A stretch of 64,000 nucleotides of DNA. It comes from an uncultured Pseudomonas sp. Its GTDB lineage: Bacteria > Pseudomonadota > Gammaproteobacteria > Pseudomonadales > Pseudomonadaceae. Positions 9,861 through 19,280 of this stretch are shown here, one piece after another. The stretch is from positions 1 through 64,000 of the forward strand of contig NZ_CAJYDW010000004.1 of NCBI RefSeq assembly GCF_913774235.1. Direction: 5' to 3'. Positions within the stretch are counted from its first letter, which is position 1; each line of letters starts with the position of its first letter. The translations under genes and the position numbers were made by a program. The notes beneath the pieces were generated by a model, which did no database searches, was not told where the DNA came from, and saw only the letters and a list, made by a program, of their open reading frames with translations.

Positions 9861-11920
9861 GGACCCATCTCCGCCAGGCCACGGTTGCCCGGCCCGGTTT
9901 CCTCGTCGCGATTGATCGCCCGCGTCGCGGCGACCCTATCCAGCCAGGCCTCGTGTTCACGCCGGATCTCGGCCGCCGAGATCAGCCGCTCGGTATCGCG
10001 CTGGAAGCTACGGGCGATCACCGCGCCCCAGGCTACTACCAGGCCGAGCACGGCCAGCCAGCCGATGTGCCAGACCAGGCCGAAGGCGCAGGCGAAGCCC
10101 GCCGCCCCGACGATGGCTGGTACGGCGCTGTTCTTTGGCAACTGGATGTCGGCATAGGTACGCGGCCGGTCATAGGCCAGGCGTTGCTCCTTGAGCCAGG
10201 TGAAGGGATCGCGGTCGTTGATCGGCAGCGGCACGGCGAAGTTGTATTCCGGCGGCGGCGCGGCCACGGCCCATTCCAGGGTGCGGCCGTTCCAGGGATC
10301 GCCCACCGGCACCCGTGCCTGGTCGCGGCGGCGGATGCTCACCACCAGCTGGATCACCAGGCTCGCCAGGGCGGCGAGCAGCAGGACCGCGCCCACTTCG
10401 GCGACCCACAGCAGCGGGGCGAAGTCGGGGTTGTGGATGGCCTGGCTGCGCCGCGGCAGCCCCGAGGCGCCCAGCACGTACAGCGGCATGAAGGCGAGGA
10501 TGAAGCCCAGGCCGAAGTTCAGGGCGGCGATGCGGCCCCAACGCTCGTCGAGGCGGAAGCCGAAGGCCTTGGGAAACCAGAAGTGGTAGCCGGCCAGCAT
10601 GCCGAACAGCATTCCCGGGATCAGCATGTTGTGGAAGTGGGCGACCAGGTAGACGGTGTTGTGTACCTGGTAGTCCACCGGTGGCGTGGCCAGGGTGATG
10701 CCGGTGAGGCCGCCGATGACGAACAGCATGATGAACATCACCGCATAGATCAGCGGCGTGGTCAGGCGGACGCGGCCACGGAACATGGTCGCCATCCAGT
10801 CGTAGATCTTCACTCCGGTGGGGATACCGATGAGCATGGTGGCGATGCCGAACACGGCGTTGATCTTCGGTGACTGGCCCATGGTGAAGAAGTGGTGCAG
10901 CCAGACGGTGAAGGACAGTACGGCGATCACCAGGGTGGCCCAGACCAGCGAGTGGTAGCCGTAGAGTCGCTTGGTGGAAAAGGTCGAGAACACCTCGGAG
11001 AAGACGCCGAAGGCCGGCAGGATGAGGATGTACACCTCCGGGTGGCCGAACAGCCAGAACAGGTTGATGTAGTTCATCAGGTTGCCGCCCTGGGTGTTGG
11101 TGAAGAAGTGGAAATCCAGGTAGCGGTCCAGGGCCAGGAGCAGGGTGGCCACGGTCAGCGGCGGCATGGCGAAGATCATCAGGATGCTGGTGCACAGCGC
11201 CGTCCAGCTGAACAGCGACATCTGGAACAGGCGCATGCCCGGCGCCCTTTCCTTGTAGAGGGTGACGGCGAAGTTGAGACCGGTGAGGGTGCTGCCCAGG
11301 GAGCTCAGGGTCAGCGCCCAGATCCAGTAGTCGGGGCCGACGCCGGGCTGGTATTCGGCGCCGGTATAGGGCGGATAGCCGCTCCAGCCCCCGGTGGAGA
11401 AGCGCCCCAGCACCAGCGAGACCATCACCAGCGCCGCGCCGGCCACCGTCAGCCAGAGGCTGATGGCATTGAGCAGCGGAAAGCGCACGTCGCGGGCGCC
11501 GATCTGCAGCGGCATGGCGAAATTGATCAGCCCGGTGAGGAAGGGCATGGCGACGAAGAACACCATGATGGTGCCGTGGGTGCTGAATAGCTGGCCGAAG
11601 TGCTCCGGAGGCAGGTAGCCCGGTGCATCGATGGCCAGGGCCTGCTGAGTGCGCATCATCACCCCCTCCACCACGCCACGACTGAACATCACCAGGGCCA
11701 GCACCACATACATGATGCCGATGCGCTTGTGGTCCAGGCTGGTGAACCACTCCTGCCAGAGATAGCGCCATTTGCCGAGCCAGGTGATCACCCCGGCGGT
11801 AGCCAGGGCGCCGAGGATGACCACGCTGGCGCCGCAGGTGGCGATCAGACTGTAGAAGGGCAGGGCGTCATAGCCCAGGCGACCGAACAGCAGGTGCCAG
11901 AGGGCCGAGGAATCAGTCAT
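9857..11920 (-). CDS. cyoB: Cytochrome o ubiquinol oxidase subunit I
   Basis: 687 aa haem-copper oxidase; WLFGHPEVYILILPAFG, HLHHFFTMG-type and VAHFHNMLIPGMLF motifs. Confidence 0.95.
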   Translation of the reverse strand: MTDSSALWHLLFGRLGYDALPFYSLIATCGASVVILGALATAGVITWLGKWRYLWQEWFTSLDHKRIGIMYVVLALVMFSRGVVEGVMMRTQQALAIDAPGYLPPEHFGQLFSTHGTIMVFFVAMPFLTGLINFAMPLQIGARDVRFPLLNAISLWLTVAGAALVMVSLVLGRFSTGGWSGYPPYTGAEYQPGVGPDYWIWALTLSSLGSTLTGLNFAVTLYKERAPGMRLFQMSLFSWTALCTSILMIFAMPPLTVATLLLALDRYLDFHFFTNTQGGNLMNYINLFWLFGHPEVYILILPAFGVFSEVFSTFSTKRLYGYHSLVWATLVIAVLSFTVWLHHFFTMGQSPKINAVFGIATMLIGIPTGVKIYDWMATMFRGRVRLTTPLIYAVMFIMLFVIGGLTGITLATPPVDYQVHNTVYLVAHFHNMLIPGMLFGMLAGYHFWFPKAFGFRLDERWGRIAALNFGLGFILAFMPLYVLGASGLPRRSQAIHNPDFAPLLWVAEVGAVLLLAALASLVIQLVVSIRRRDQARVPVGDPWNGRTLEWAVAAPPPEYNFAVPLPINDRDPFTWLKEQRLAYDRPRTYADIQLPKNSAVPAIVGAAGFACAFGLVWHIGWLAVLGLVVAWGAVIARSFQRDTERLISAAEIRREHEAWLDRVAATRAINRDEETGPGNRGLAEMGP

Positions 11921-12827
11921 GGGTGGCTCCCTGGAAGGTGGCGCAGACGGGCACCGGGTCCTGGCGATAACGCGCCAGCACCCAGGCGAAGAGGGCAGGT
12001 TGGGTCAGGCGCAGCTCGGCGGCCTGCTCCAGGGTGCCGGGGCGTGCGAGTACCTGGTAGTGGGCGCAGTCCAGCGCTGCGCGGGCCTGGGCGACGCCTT
12101 GGCTCCAGGCCTGGAAGTCCTGCGCGTCCAGCACCCGAATCGGAAAATGCTGGTTTTGGAAGCCCTCGCCGCTGTACTGGGCATTGCGGCCCTCGAATTG
12201 GCCGGGTGCCGGAATCTGCAGGAAGCGCTGGGTCTGCATGCCGGCCATGGCGTAGACCTGGCCGCCCAGGCGCGGCAGCAGCAGGGACTGCATCACCGTA
12301 TCGCTGGTGAGCTTGAGCTGCACCGGGCGCCCGGCCGGCAAGACCAGCTCGTTGACCGTGGCGATGCCCTGTTCGGGGTAGAGGAACAGCCACTTCCAGT
12401 CCAGGCCGATCACCTGGACTTCCAGGGGCTGCTCATCTGGCGTAGGCGAGCGATAGGGGTCGAGGCTGTGGGTGCGGGTCCACACCAGCACCGCGAGGAC
12501 CGCCACCACCAGCGCCGGCACGCCCCAGGCGAAGAGATCCAGCAGCCAGGAGAATTCCCAGCGCGGCCGGTAGGCGGCGCGGTCGTTACCGTGGCGATAG
12601 CGCCAGACGATCAGCGGCGTGAGCAGGATCACTGGCAGGACCACCACCAGCGTCAGGCCGACGATCCAGAGCAGCAGGTCGCGTTCGCCAGCGGCGGCGA
12701 GACCGGCCGGAGCGAGGAAGCCGTGCTGCAGGGGGGAGCAGCCACCCAGCAGGAGCAGCGGCAACAGGTAGCCGCAGCGTGGCGAGCGGCGGATACCGAT
12801 GGATGGCGATGGGCTCGCAAGGGGCAT
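11913..12827 (-). CDS. cyoA: Cytochrome o ubiquinol oxidase subunit II (lipoprotein)
   Basis: MPLASPSPSIGIRRSPRCGYLLPLLLLGGCSPL lipobox; VIGLDWKWLFLYPEQGIATVNEL; no CuA Cys pair, as expected for a quinol oxidase. Confidence 0.9.
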   Translation of the reverse strand: MPLASPSPSIGIRRSPRCGYLLPLLLLGGCSPLQHGFLAPAGLAAAGERDLLLWIVGLTLVVVLPVILLTPLIVWRYRHGNDRAAYRPRWEFSWLLDLFAWGVPALVVAVLAVLVWTRTHSLDPYRSPTPDEQPLEVQVIGLDWKWLFLYPEQGIATVNELVLPAGRPVQLKLTSDTVMQSLLLPRLGGQVYAMAGMQTQRFLQIPAPGQFEGRNAQYSGEGFQNQHFPIRVLDAQDFQAWSQGVAQARAALDCAHYQVLARPGTLEQAAELRLTQPALFAWVLARYRQDPVPVCATFQGATHD

Positions 12828-12968
12828 GGGGGCTCGGACCGTAACCAGTTGTTGCAGCCAACAGACCCCACGAAGGCGGCGGACGTTCACGGCTGGCTGG
12901 CCTTTGGCTAGCGTGGCGATCCGCCCTGCCGCCGGTCCGGCGCTCTAGCGCCAGCATCGAGAAGGATT

Positions 12969-13868
12969 TCAGCTGCGTTCGGTCTGCCACTGACCGAGCA
13001 GGATGGCGACGAATTTTTCCGCGGCGGGCGACAGCGAGGCGCCGCGGCGCGAGACCAGGCCCAGCGTCCGGGTCACCTCCGGGTCGCTGAGCGGCACGCT
13101 GACCAGGGTCGGGTGATCGGCGTCCGGCATGGCCAGGCTGGGCATGGCCGAGACGCCAAGGCCGGCTTCCACCATGCCCAGGGAGGTCGACAGGTGCTGC
13201 ACCTCATAGAACCACTTGGGGCGGATGCCGCGGGCGGAGAGAGCATGGTCGAGCAGCACCCGGTTGCCACTCAGGCGCCCCACGCCGATCAGTCGATGCT
13301 CGACCAGCTCGGCCCAGCTGACCGAACTGCGCGCGGCCAAATCGTGGTCGCGCCGGCAGGCGAGCACGAATTGCTCCTGCACCAGGGGCACGAATTCGAT
13401 ATCCGGGTGCTGGCCGCTGAGCATGTTGATGCCGAAGTCGGCCTCGCCGCGCAGCACGGCTTCCAGGCCGTCATTGGCGCTGAGATCGAGCAGGCGGATG
13501 CGGATCTTGGGATATTGCTCGTTGTACTGGCGGATCACCGACGGCAGGAAGTAGAAGGCCGCGGTGGGGATGCAGGCCAGGGTGACCTGACCGGTCTGGC
13601 GTTCGGCCAGTTCGCGGATGCTGAGGATGGAGTCCTCGAAATCGTCCAGTAGGCGGCGTGCCTTGGGCAGGAAATCCCGACCCACGCTGGTGAGGCCGAC
13701 CCGACGAGTGGTGCGTTCGAGCAGCGGCGTGCCGAGGCCGTCCTCCAGCTTCTTGATGCGCCGACTCAGGGCCGGCTGAGAAAGGTGCAGGGCATCTGCG
13801 GCCTCGTGGAAGCTGCCAAGTTCGGCGATTTTCACGAAAGATCGGATATCTTGCAGCTCATAATCCAT
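12969..13868 (-). CDS. LysR-family transcriptional regulator
   Basis: MDYELQDIRSFVKIAELGSFHEAADALHLSQPALSRRIKKLE; divergent from the isomerase gene. Confidence 0.9.
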   Translation of the reverse strand: MDYELQDIRSFVKIAELGSFHEAADALHLSQPALSRRIKKLEDGLGTPLLERTTRRVGLTSVGRDFLPKARRLLDDFEDSILSIRELAERQTGQVTLACIPTAAFYFLPSVIRQYNEQYPKIRIRLLDLSANDGLEAVLRGEADFGINMLSGQHPDIEFVPLVQEQFVLACRRDHDLAARSSVSWAELVEHRLIGVGRLSGNRVLLDHALSARGIRPKWFYEVQHLSTSLGMVEAGLGVSAMPSLAMPDADHPTLVSVPLSDPEVTRTLGLVSRRGASLSPAAEKFVAILLGQWQTERS

Positions 13869-13895
13869 GACAGGCTCCCGCCCGGGTCATTCGGT

Positions 13896-14001
13896 TATTG
13901 ATCACTTAGATGGAATAATAGTGACGATTTTTGCATTGGATAGATTTATTCGGGGCTGCCAATCTTGTTTCCAGAACATCAATAACCGCTATTGATCAAT
14001 A
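13896..14001. promoter_or_regulatory. LysR operator region: repeated TATTGATCA elements, one within palindrome TATTGATCAATA and inverted repeat ATCAATA-N5-TATTGAT
   Basis: TATTGATCA at 13896-13904 and 13990-13998; ATCAATAACCGCTATTGAT at 13978-13996. Confidence 0.6.
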
Positions 14002-14014
14002 AGAGTCAGCAGTC

Positions 14015-15094
14015 ATGCAACGTATTCCGTGCGTTCTCATGCGGGGCGGTACCTCCAAAGGCCCCTTCTTCCTTGCCAGCGACCTGCCCAGCGACCCCGC
14101 CCTGCGCGACGAGATGCTGATCGACCTGATGGGTGCCGGTCATGAACTGGAAATCGATGGTATCGGCGGCGGCAGCCCCCAGACCAGCAAGGTTGCCATC
14201 ATCAGTCCGTCCAGCCATCCCGCTGCCGATGTGGACTATCTCTTCGTCCAGGTGATGGTCGCCGAGCGGCGCGTCGACACCGCGCCCAATTGCGGCAACA
14301 TGCTCTGCGCCGTAGGTCCCTTTGCCGTGGAGCAGGGGATGGTCGCTGCCGAGGACGGCAAGACCCTGGTGCGCATCCGCAATCTCAACACCAACAGCTT
14401 CGTCGACTCCCTGGTACATACGCCCGGCGGCGTGGTGCGCTATGAAGGCGACACCGCCATCGACGGCGTACCCGGTACCGCCGCCCCGGTCCAGCTGACC
14501 TTCCTCGATGCCGTGGGCAGCAAGACCGGCAAGCTCTTCCCCACCGGCCAGGCCACCGACGTCTTCGACGGCGTGCCGGTGACCTGCATCGACATGGCCA
14601 TGCCGATGATGATCGTCGAGGCCCGCCACCTGGGCGTGACCGGCAGCGAACGGCCGGCCGAGCTGGATGCCAACGCGGCCTTGCTGGCGCGGCTGGAAGC
14701 CTTGCGCCTGCAGGCCGGCCGGGCCATGGGCCTGGGCGATGTCAGCGGCAAGGTGATTCCCAAGCCGGTACTGATCTCCCAGGCGCAGCAGGGCGGTACC
14801 CTGCAGGTGCGCTACTTCATGCCGCACAGCTGCCATCGGGCGCTGGCCATCACCGGCTCCATCGGCCTGGCCACCGCCTGCGTCACCCCGGAAACGGTGG
14901 TTACGGCGCTGCTCGGTGAGTCGGCGCGGGACCTGACCCATGTCCGCCTGGAGCATCCGAGCGGCGGTATCGACGTGGTGCTGTCGCGCGGCGGCGCGGA
15001 CGGCACTACCATCCAGGCCTCGGTCGTCCGGACCGCGCGCCGACTGTTCGCCGGCCACGTGTACGCGCCCACCGCGCGGAGGCTCGCCGGCTAG
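14015..15094 (+). CDS. PrpF-family isomerase, 4-oxalomesaconate tautomerase-like
   Basis: MQRIPCVLMRGGTSKGPFFLASDLPSDPALRDEMLIDLMG, EIDGIGGGSPQTSKVAII and NCGNMLCAVGPFA, all characteristic of the GalD/PrpF family. Confidence 0.85.
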   Translation: MQRIPCVLMRGGTSKGPFFLASDLPSDPALRDEMLIDLMGAGHELEIDGIGGGSPQTSKVAIISPSSHPAADVDYLFVQVMVAERRVDTAPNCGNMLCAVGPFAVEQGMVAAEDGKTLVRIRNLNTNSFVDSLVHTPGGVVRYEGDTAIDGVPGTAAPVQLTFLDAVGSKTGKLFPTGQATDVFDGVPVTCIDMAMPMMIVEARHLGVTGSERPAELDANAALLARLEALRLQAGRAMGLGDVSGKVIPKPVLISQAQQGGTLQVRYFMPHSCHRALAITGSIGLATACVTPETVVTALLGESARDLTHVRLEHPSGGIDVVLSRGGADGTTIQASVVRTARRLFAGHVYAPTARRLAG

Positions 15095-15153
15095 CAGACC
15101 CCACCCCCCACCCACCAGCGCATCCACACAACTTCAATAAAGGGTGATGCCTC

Positions 15154-16467
15154 ATGAAACTCGCCAAATCGCTGTACTTCCAGATCCTCTGCGCCGTGGT
15201 CCTCGGGGTGCTGGTCGGTCACTTCTGGGCGCAACAGGCCGTCGCGCTCAAGCCCCTGGGTGACGCCTTCATCAAGCTGATCAAGATGATGATCGCCCCG
15301 GTGGTGTTCTGCACCATCGTCACCGGCATCGCCGGCATGACCGACAAGAGCACCCTGGGTCGCCTGATGGGCAAGACCCTGCTGCTGTTCCTGGTGCTCA
15401 CCGTGATCAGCCTGTTCATCGGCCTCGGCGCGGTCTATCTGTTCCAGCCTGGCGTGGGCATGAACATCGACCCGGCGACCCTGAGCACCGCCAGCATCGC
15501 CCAGTACACGGCGTCGGCGGCCAAGCTCAGCGTGGTCGACTTCTTCATGCACATCATCCCGGACACCTTCATGGGGGCGTTCAACAAGGGTGAGGTGCTG
15601 CCGGTGCTGTTCATCGCCGTGCTCTGCGGCTTCGCGCTGTCCGCCATGGGCGAGCGCGGCCGGCCGGTGCTGGAGGTGCTGGAGTCGGCCTCGCAGATGG
15701 TCTTCCGCATCTTCGGCTACCTGATGCGCTTCGCCCCGGTGGGTGCCTTCGGTGCCCTGGCCTTCACCGTGGGCCAGTACGGCATCACCTCGCTGGGTTC
15801 CCTGGCCAAGCTGATCGCCACCCTCTACATCGCCTGCGCCTTCTTCGTCTTCGTGGTGCTGGGCGCGCTGTGCCGCTCGCGCGGCTTCAGCCTGTGGAAG
15901 CTGCTGCGCTACTTCCGCGAGGAATTCCTGGTGGTGCTCGGTACCTCGTCCACCGAGCCGGTGCTGCCGCGCATGCTGCAGAAGCTGGAAGGCCTGGGTT
16001 GCAAGAAGGGCGTGGTCGGCCTGGTGCTGCCCACCGGCTACTCCTTCAACCTGGACGGTACCGCCATCTATCTGTCGCTGGCCGCCGTGTTCATCGCCCA
16101 GGCCTGCAACATCGAGCTCAGCGTCGGCCAGACCCTGACCATGCTGGCGATCATGCTGCTGTCCTCCAAGGGCGCGGCAGGGGTGACCGGCAGCGGCTTC
16201 GTCGCCCTGGCCTCGACCCTCACCGTGATCCACGACATCCCCCTGGCTGGCCTGGCGCTGCTCATCGGCATCGACCGCTTCATGTCCGAAGCCCGCGCCC
16301 TCACCAGCCTGGCCAGCAACGCCGTGGCCACCGTGGTGATCTCCCTGGCCGAAGGCGCCTGCGACCGCGAGAAGCTGATGCGCGCCCTGGAAACCGGCAA
16401 GGCCGAACCCCTGGCCGTGACCGACGCGCCCGAGTGGACCGCGCCGGACGTCCGTCCCCACGCCTGA
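15154..16467 (+). CDS. dctA: C4-dicarboxylate transporter of the DctA/DAACS family
   Basis: MKLAKSLYFQILCAVVLGVLVGHFWAQ, TSSTEPVLPRM, LPTGYSFNLDGTAIYLSLA. Confidence 0.93.
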   Translation: MKLAKSLYFQILCAVVLGVLVGHFWAQQAVALKPLGDAFIKLIKMMIAPVVFCTIVTGIAGMTDKSTLGRLMGKTLLLFLVLTVISLFIGLGAVYLFQPGVGMNIDPATLSTASIAQYTASAAKLSVVDFFMHIIPDTFMGAFNKGEVLPVLFIAVLCGFALSAMGERGRPVLEVLESASQMVFRIFGYLMRFAPVGAFGALAFTVGQYGITSLGSLAKLIATLYIACAFFVFVVLGALCRSRGFSLWKLLRYFREEFLVVLGTSSTEPVLPRMLQKLEGLGCKKGVVGLVLPTGYSFNLDGTAIYLSLAAVFIAQACNIELSVGQTLTMLAIMLLSSKGAAGVTGSGFVALASTLTVIHDIPLAGLALLIGIDRFMSEARALTSLASNAVATVVISLAEGACDREKLMRALETGKAEPLAVTDAPEWTAPDVRPHA

Positions 16468-16598
16468 TCGCCACCCGCTAAGCCTGTCACCGCTGTAGCC
16501 CCACCCCCGCGCCGTCAGCTGGCCGGGGGGCGGGGTCGGCTGCGCCGCGCGCAGCCGCTCTTACGCTAAGAACACAACAAGAACTAAGGGATACGCTC

Positions 16599-17912
16599 AT
16601 GCTCGCACTCCTCGGTTTGATCATGGTGGTGACCTTCACCTACCTGATCATGAGTAAACGTCTATCGCCCATCGTGGCCCTCACCGTGGTGCCGATCGTC
16701 TTCGCCATCATCGGTGGCTTCGCCCCGACCACGGGCAAGATGATGCTCGACGGCCTGAAGATGGTGGCACCCTCGGCGGCCCTGCTGCTGTTCGCCATCC
16801 TCTTCTTCGGCCTGATGATCGACGCCGGGCTGTTCGATCCGCTGATCCGCAAGATCCTCAAGCGCGTCAACGGCGATCCGGTGAAGATCGCCATCGGCAC
16901 CGCATTGCTCTCGCTGCTGGTCGCCCTGGATGGCGACGGCACCACCACCTACATGATCACCTGCGCCGCCATGCTGCCGCTGTACAAGCGCATCGGCATG
17001 AACCCCATGGTGCTGGCGACCATCTCCATGCTCTCGCTGAGCATCATGAGCGGCATGAGTCCCTGGGGCGGCCCGGCCACCCGCGCCATCGCCGCGCTGG
17101 GGCTGGACGCCACCGCCTACTTCATTCCCATGTTGCCCACGGTGATCGGTGGGGCGGCCTGGGTGGTGTTCACCGCTTTCCTGCTCGGCCGCCGCGAACG
17201 CGGGCGCATCGGCAACGTCGCCCTGGAGAGCGGTGGCACGGCCGGCGGCAAGTGCTACATCGAGGAGATCCTCGGCGATTCGCCGACCAAGCGGCCGCGT
17301 CTGGCCTACGTCAACCTGGTACTGGTGATCGCGGTGATGACCGCCCTGGTCATGGGTGTGATGCACGCCGCCATCCTGTTCATGATCGGCTTCGTGCTGG
17401 CGCTGATGATCAACTATCCGCAGCTGGAGCTGCAGAAGGAGCGCATCCTGGCGCACTCCGGCAACGCCATGACGGTGGTGCTGCTGGTGTTCGCCGCGGG
17501 CATCTTCGCCGGCATCTTCTCCGGGACCAAGATGGTCGATGCCCTGGCCCAGACCCTGGTCAACTGGATTCCGCCGGCCTGGGGCCACTGGTTCCCGCTG
17601 GTGGTGGCCATCACCAGCATGCCGCTGACCTTCGTGCTGTCCAACGATGCCTACTACTTCGGCGTGGTGCCCATCCTGGCCAACGCCGCCGCGGCCTACG
17701 GCATCGATCCGGTGGAGATCGCCCGCGCCTCGGTACTGGGCCAGCCGGTGCACCTGATGAGTCCGCTGGTGGCCTCCACCCTGCTGCTGGTGGGCATGGT
17801 CGACCGCGACATCGGTGACTTCCAGAAGGCCACCGTCAAATGGGCGGTGCTGACGTCCCTGGTCATCACCGCCCTGGCGCTGCTCACCGGCGCCATCTCC
17901 TTCTTCGTCTGA
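16599..17912 (+). CDS. CitMHS-family citrate transporter (first paralogue)
   Basis: MLALLGLIMVVTFTYLIMSKRLSPIVALTVVPIVFAIIGGF; LSNDAYYFGVVPILAN; CitMHS architecture. Confidence 0.9.
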   Translation: MLALLGLIMVVTFTYLIMSKRLSPIVALTVVPIVFAIIGGFAPTTGKMMLDGLKMVAPSAALLLFAILFFGLMIDAGLFDPLIRKILKRVNGDPVKIAIGTALLSLLVALDGDGTTTYMITCAAMLPLYKRIGMNPMVLATISMLSLSIMSGMSPWGGPATRAIAALGLDATAYFIPMLPTVIGGAAWVVFTAFLLGRRERGRIGNVALESGGTAGGKCYIEEILGDSPTKRPRLAYVNLVLVIAVMTALVMGVMHAAILFMIGFVLALMINYPQLELQKERILAHSGNAMTVVLLVFAAGIFAGIFSGTKMVDALAQTLVNWIPPAWGHWFPLVVAITSMPLTFVLSNDAYYFGVVPILANAAAAYGIDPVEIARASVLGQPVHLMSPLVASTLLLVGMVDRDIGDFQKATVKWAVLTSLVITALALLTGAISFFV

Positions 17913-17987
17913 CCACCTGGGGAGCCGGTACGCGCCTGCGTGCCGGTTCGCCAGCGCCCTCGCTTCGACAACAACAAGAGAACGCCA

Positions 17988-19241
17988 ATGTCCCTACTTC
18001 TCAAGAGCGGCGCGGGTTGCGCCGCCCTGTGCGCCTGCGTGCCCTTCGCCGATGCCGCCGGCTTCCTCGACGACAGCAAGCTCAAGCTGCAACTGCGCAA
18101 CGTCTACTTCAACGAGAATTTCCGCGACGAACAGGGCTTGAGCGCCCGCGCCGCCGCCACGGCGAAGAGCGAACGCACCGAATGGGCCCAGGGGTTCCTG
18201 CTGGATTACCGCTCGGGCTTCACCCCGGGCACCGTCGGTTTCGGCCTGGACGCCATCGGCCTGCTCGGACTGCGTCTGGACTCCGGACGCGGCCGCAGCG
18301 GTACCGGGTTACTGCCGGTGCACAGCGATGGGCGGGCGGCGGCGGAGGCCAGTTCCTTCGGCGCTACCGCCAAGGCCCGGCTGGGCAAGACGGTGGTCAA
18401 GCACGGCACCCTGCTGCCCAAGACGCCGGTGCTGGTCTACAACGACGCCCGGCTGCTGCCCCAGACCTATCAGGGCACCCAGCTGGTCAGCGACGACATC
18501 GCCGGCCTGACCCTCACCCTGGCGCGCCTGGACAGGTTCAAGCTGCGCGATTCCACCGACAGCAAGGGTCTCTTCGCCGATGGCTACAGTGGTGGCCAGT
18601 CAGGCGATTTCAGCTACGCCGGGGCGGACTACCAGGTGAGCAAGGCCCTGAAGGTCAGTTACTTCCATGGCCAGTTGAACGACTTCTACCGCCAGGACTT
18701 CGCCGGCTTCCAGCACGACCTGCCGCTGGCGGGGGGTGTGCTGACCAGCGACCTGCGCTATTTCAAGAGTCGCGACACTGGCGCGGCCTACGCGGGAAAG
18801 ATCGACAACGCCATGCTCAGCGGCCAACTGACCTACGCCCACAGCGGTCACACGGTCGGCGCGGGACTGCAGAAACTCAATGGCGACGCCGGCCTGCCCT
18901 ACATCAGCGGTGCCACCGTCTATTCCTTCAGCAACGTCGGCATCGGCAAATTCATCGAGGAAGACGAGCAGAGCTGGCTGCTCAGCTATGCCTACGACTT
19001 CAAGTCCGTGGGCTTGCCCGGGCTGACCTTCATGACGCGCTACATCAGCGGCGATAACGGGCGTTCCGGCAGCGAAGGGCTGCACGAGTGGGAGCGCGAC
19101 GTGGAGCTGGCCTACGTGGTACCCAAGGGACCGCTCAAGGGCTTCGGCGCCAAGGTGCGCAACTATGTCTATCGCGCCGACTTCGCCCGTGGCCGGGACA
19201 GCAACCGCCTGTACCTGACCTACGATCTGGCGCTCTGGTAG
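17988..19241 (+). CDS. OprD-family outer membrane porin
   Basis: Signal peptide then GFLDDSKLKLQLRNVYFNENFRD; AQGFLLDYRSGFTPGTVGFGLDAIGLLGLRLDSG; C-terminal NRLYLTYDLALW. Confidence 0.92.
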   Translation: MSLLLKSGAGCAALCACVPFADAAGFLDDSKLKLQLRNVYFNENFRDEQGLSARAAATAKSERTEWAQGFLLDYRSGFTPGTVGFGLDAIGLLGLRLDSGRGRSGTGLLPVHSDGRAAAEASSFGATAKARLGKTVVKHGTLLPKTPVLVYNDARLLPQTYQGTQLVSDDIAGLTLTLARLDRFKLRDSTDSKGLFADGYSGGQSGDFSYAGADYQVSKALKVSYFHGQLNDFYRQDFAGFQHDLPLAGGVLTSDLRYFKSRDTGAAYAGKIDNAMLSGQLTYAHSGHTVGAGLQKLNGDAGLPYISGATVYSFSNVGIGKFIEEDEQSWLLSYAYDFKSVGLPGLTFMTRYISGDNGRSGSEGLHEWERDVELAYVVPKGPLKGFGAKVRNYVYRADFARGRDSNRLYLTYDLALW

Positions 19242-19249
19242 CCGGGGAG

Positions 19250-19274
19250 GGGAGTCGCCGCCGGGGCGACTCCC
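19250..19274. terminator. Hairpin between convergent oprD-like and 'modA-like' genes
   Basis: GGGAGTCGCC-GCCGG-GGCGACTCCC perfect 10-bp stem. Confidence 0.5.
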
Positions 19275-19280
19275 GGAGGC

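Noticed and set aside
16495-16560. GC-rich hairpin between dctA and citMHS as an attenuator
   Set aside because: Imperfect inverted repeat without a T-tract in GC-rich sequence; cannot be distinguished from chance without transcript data.
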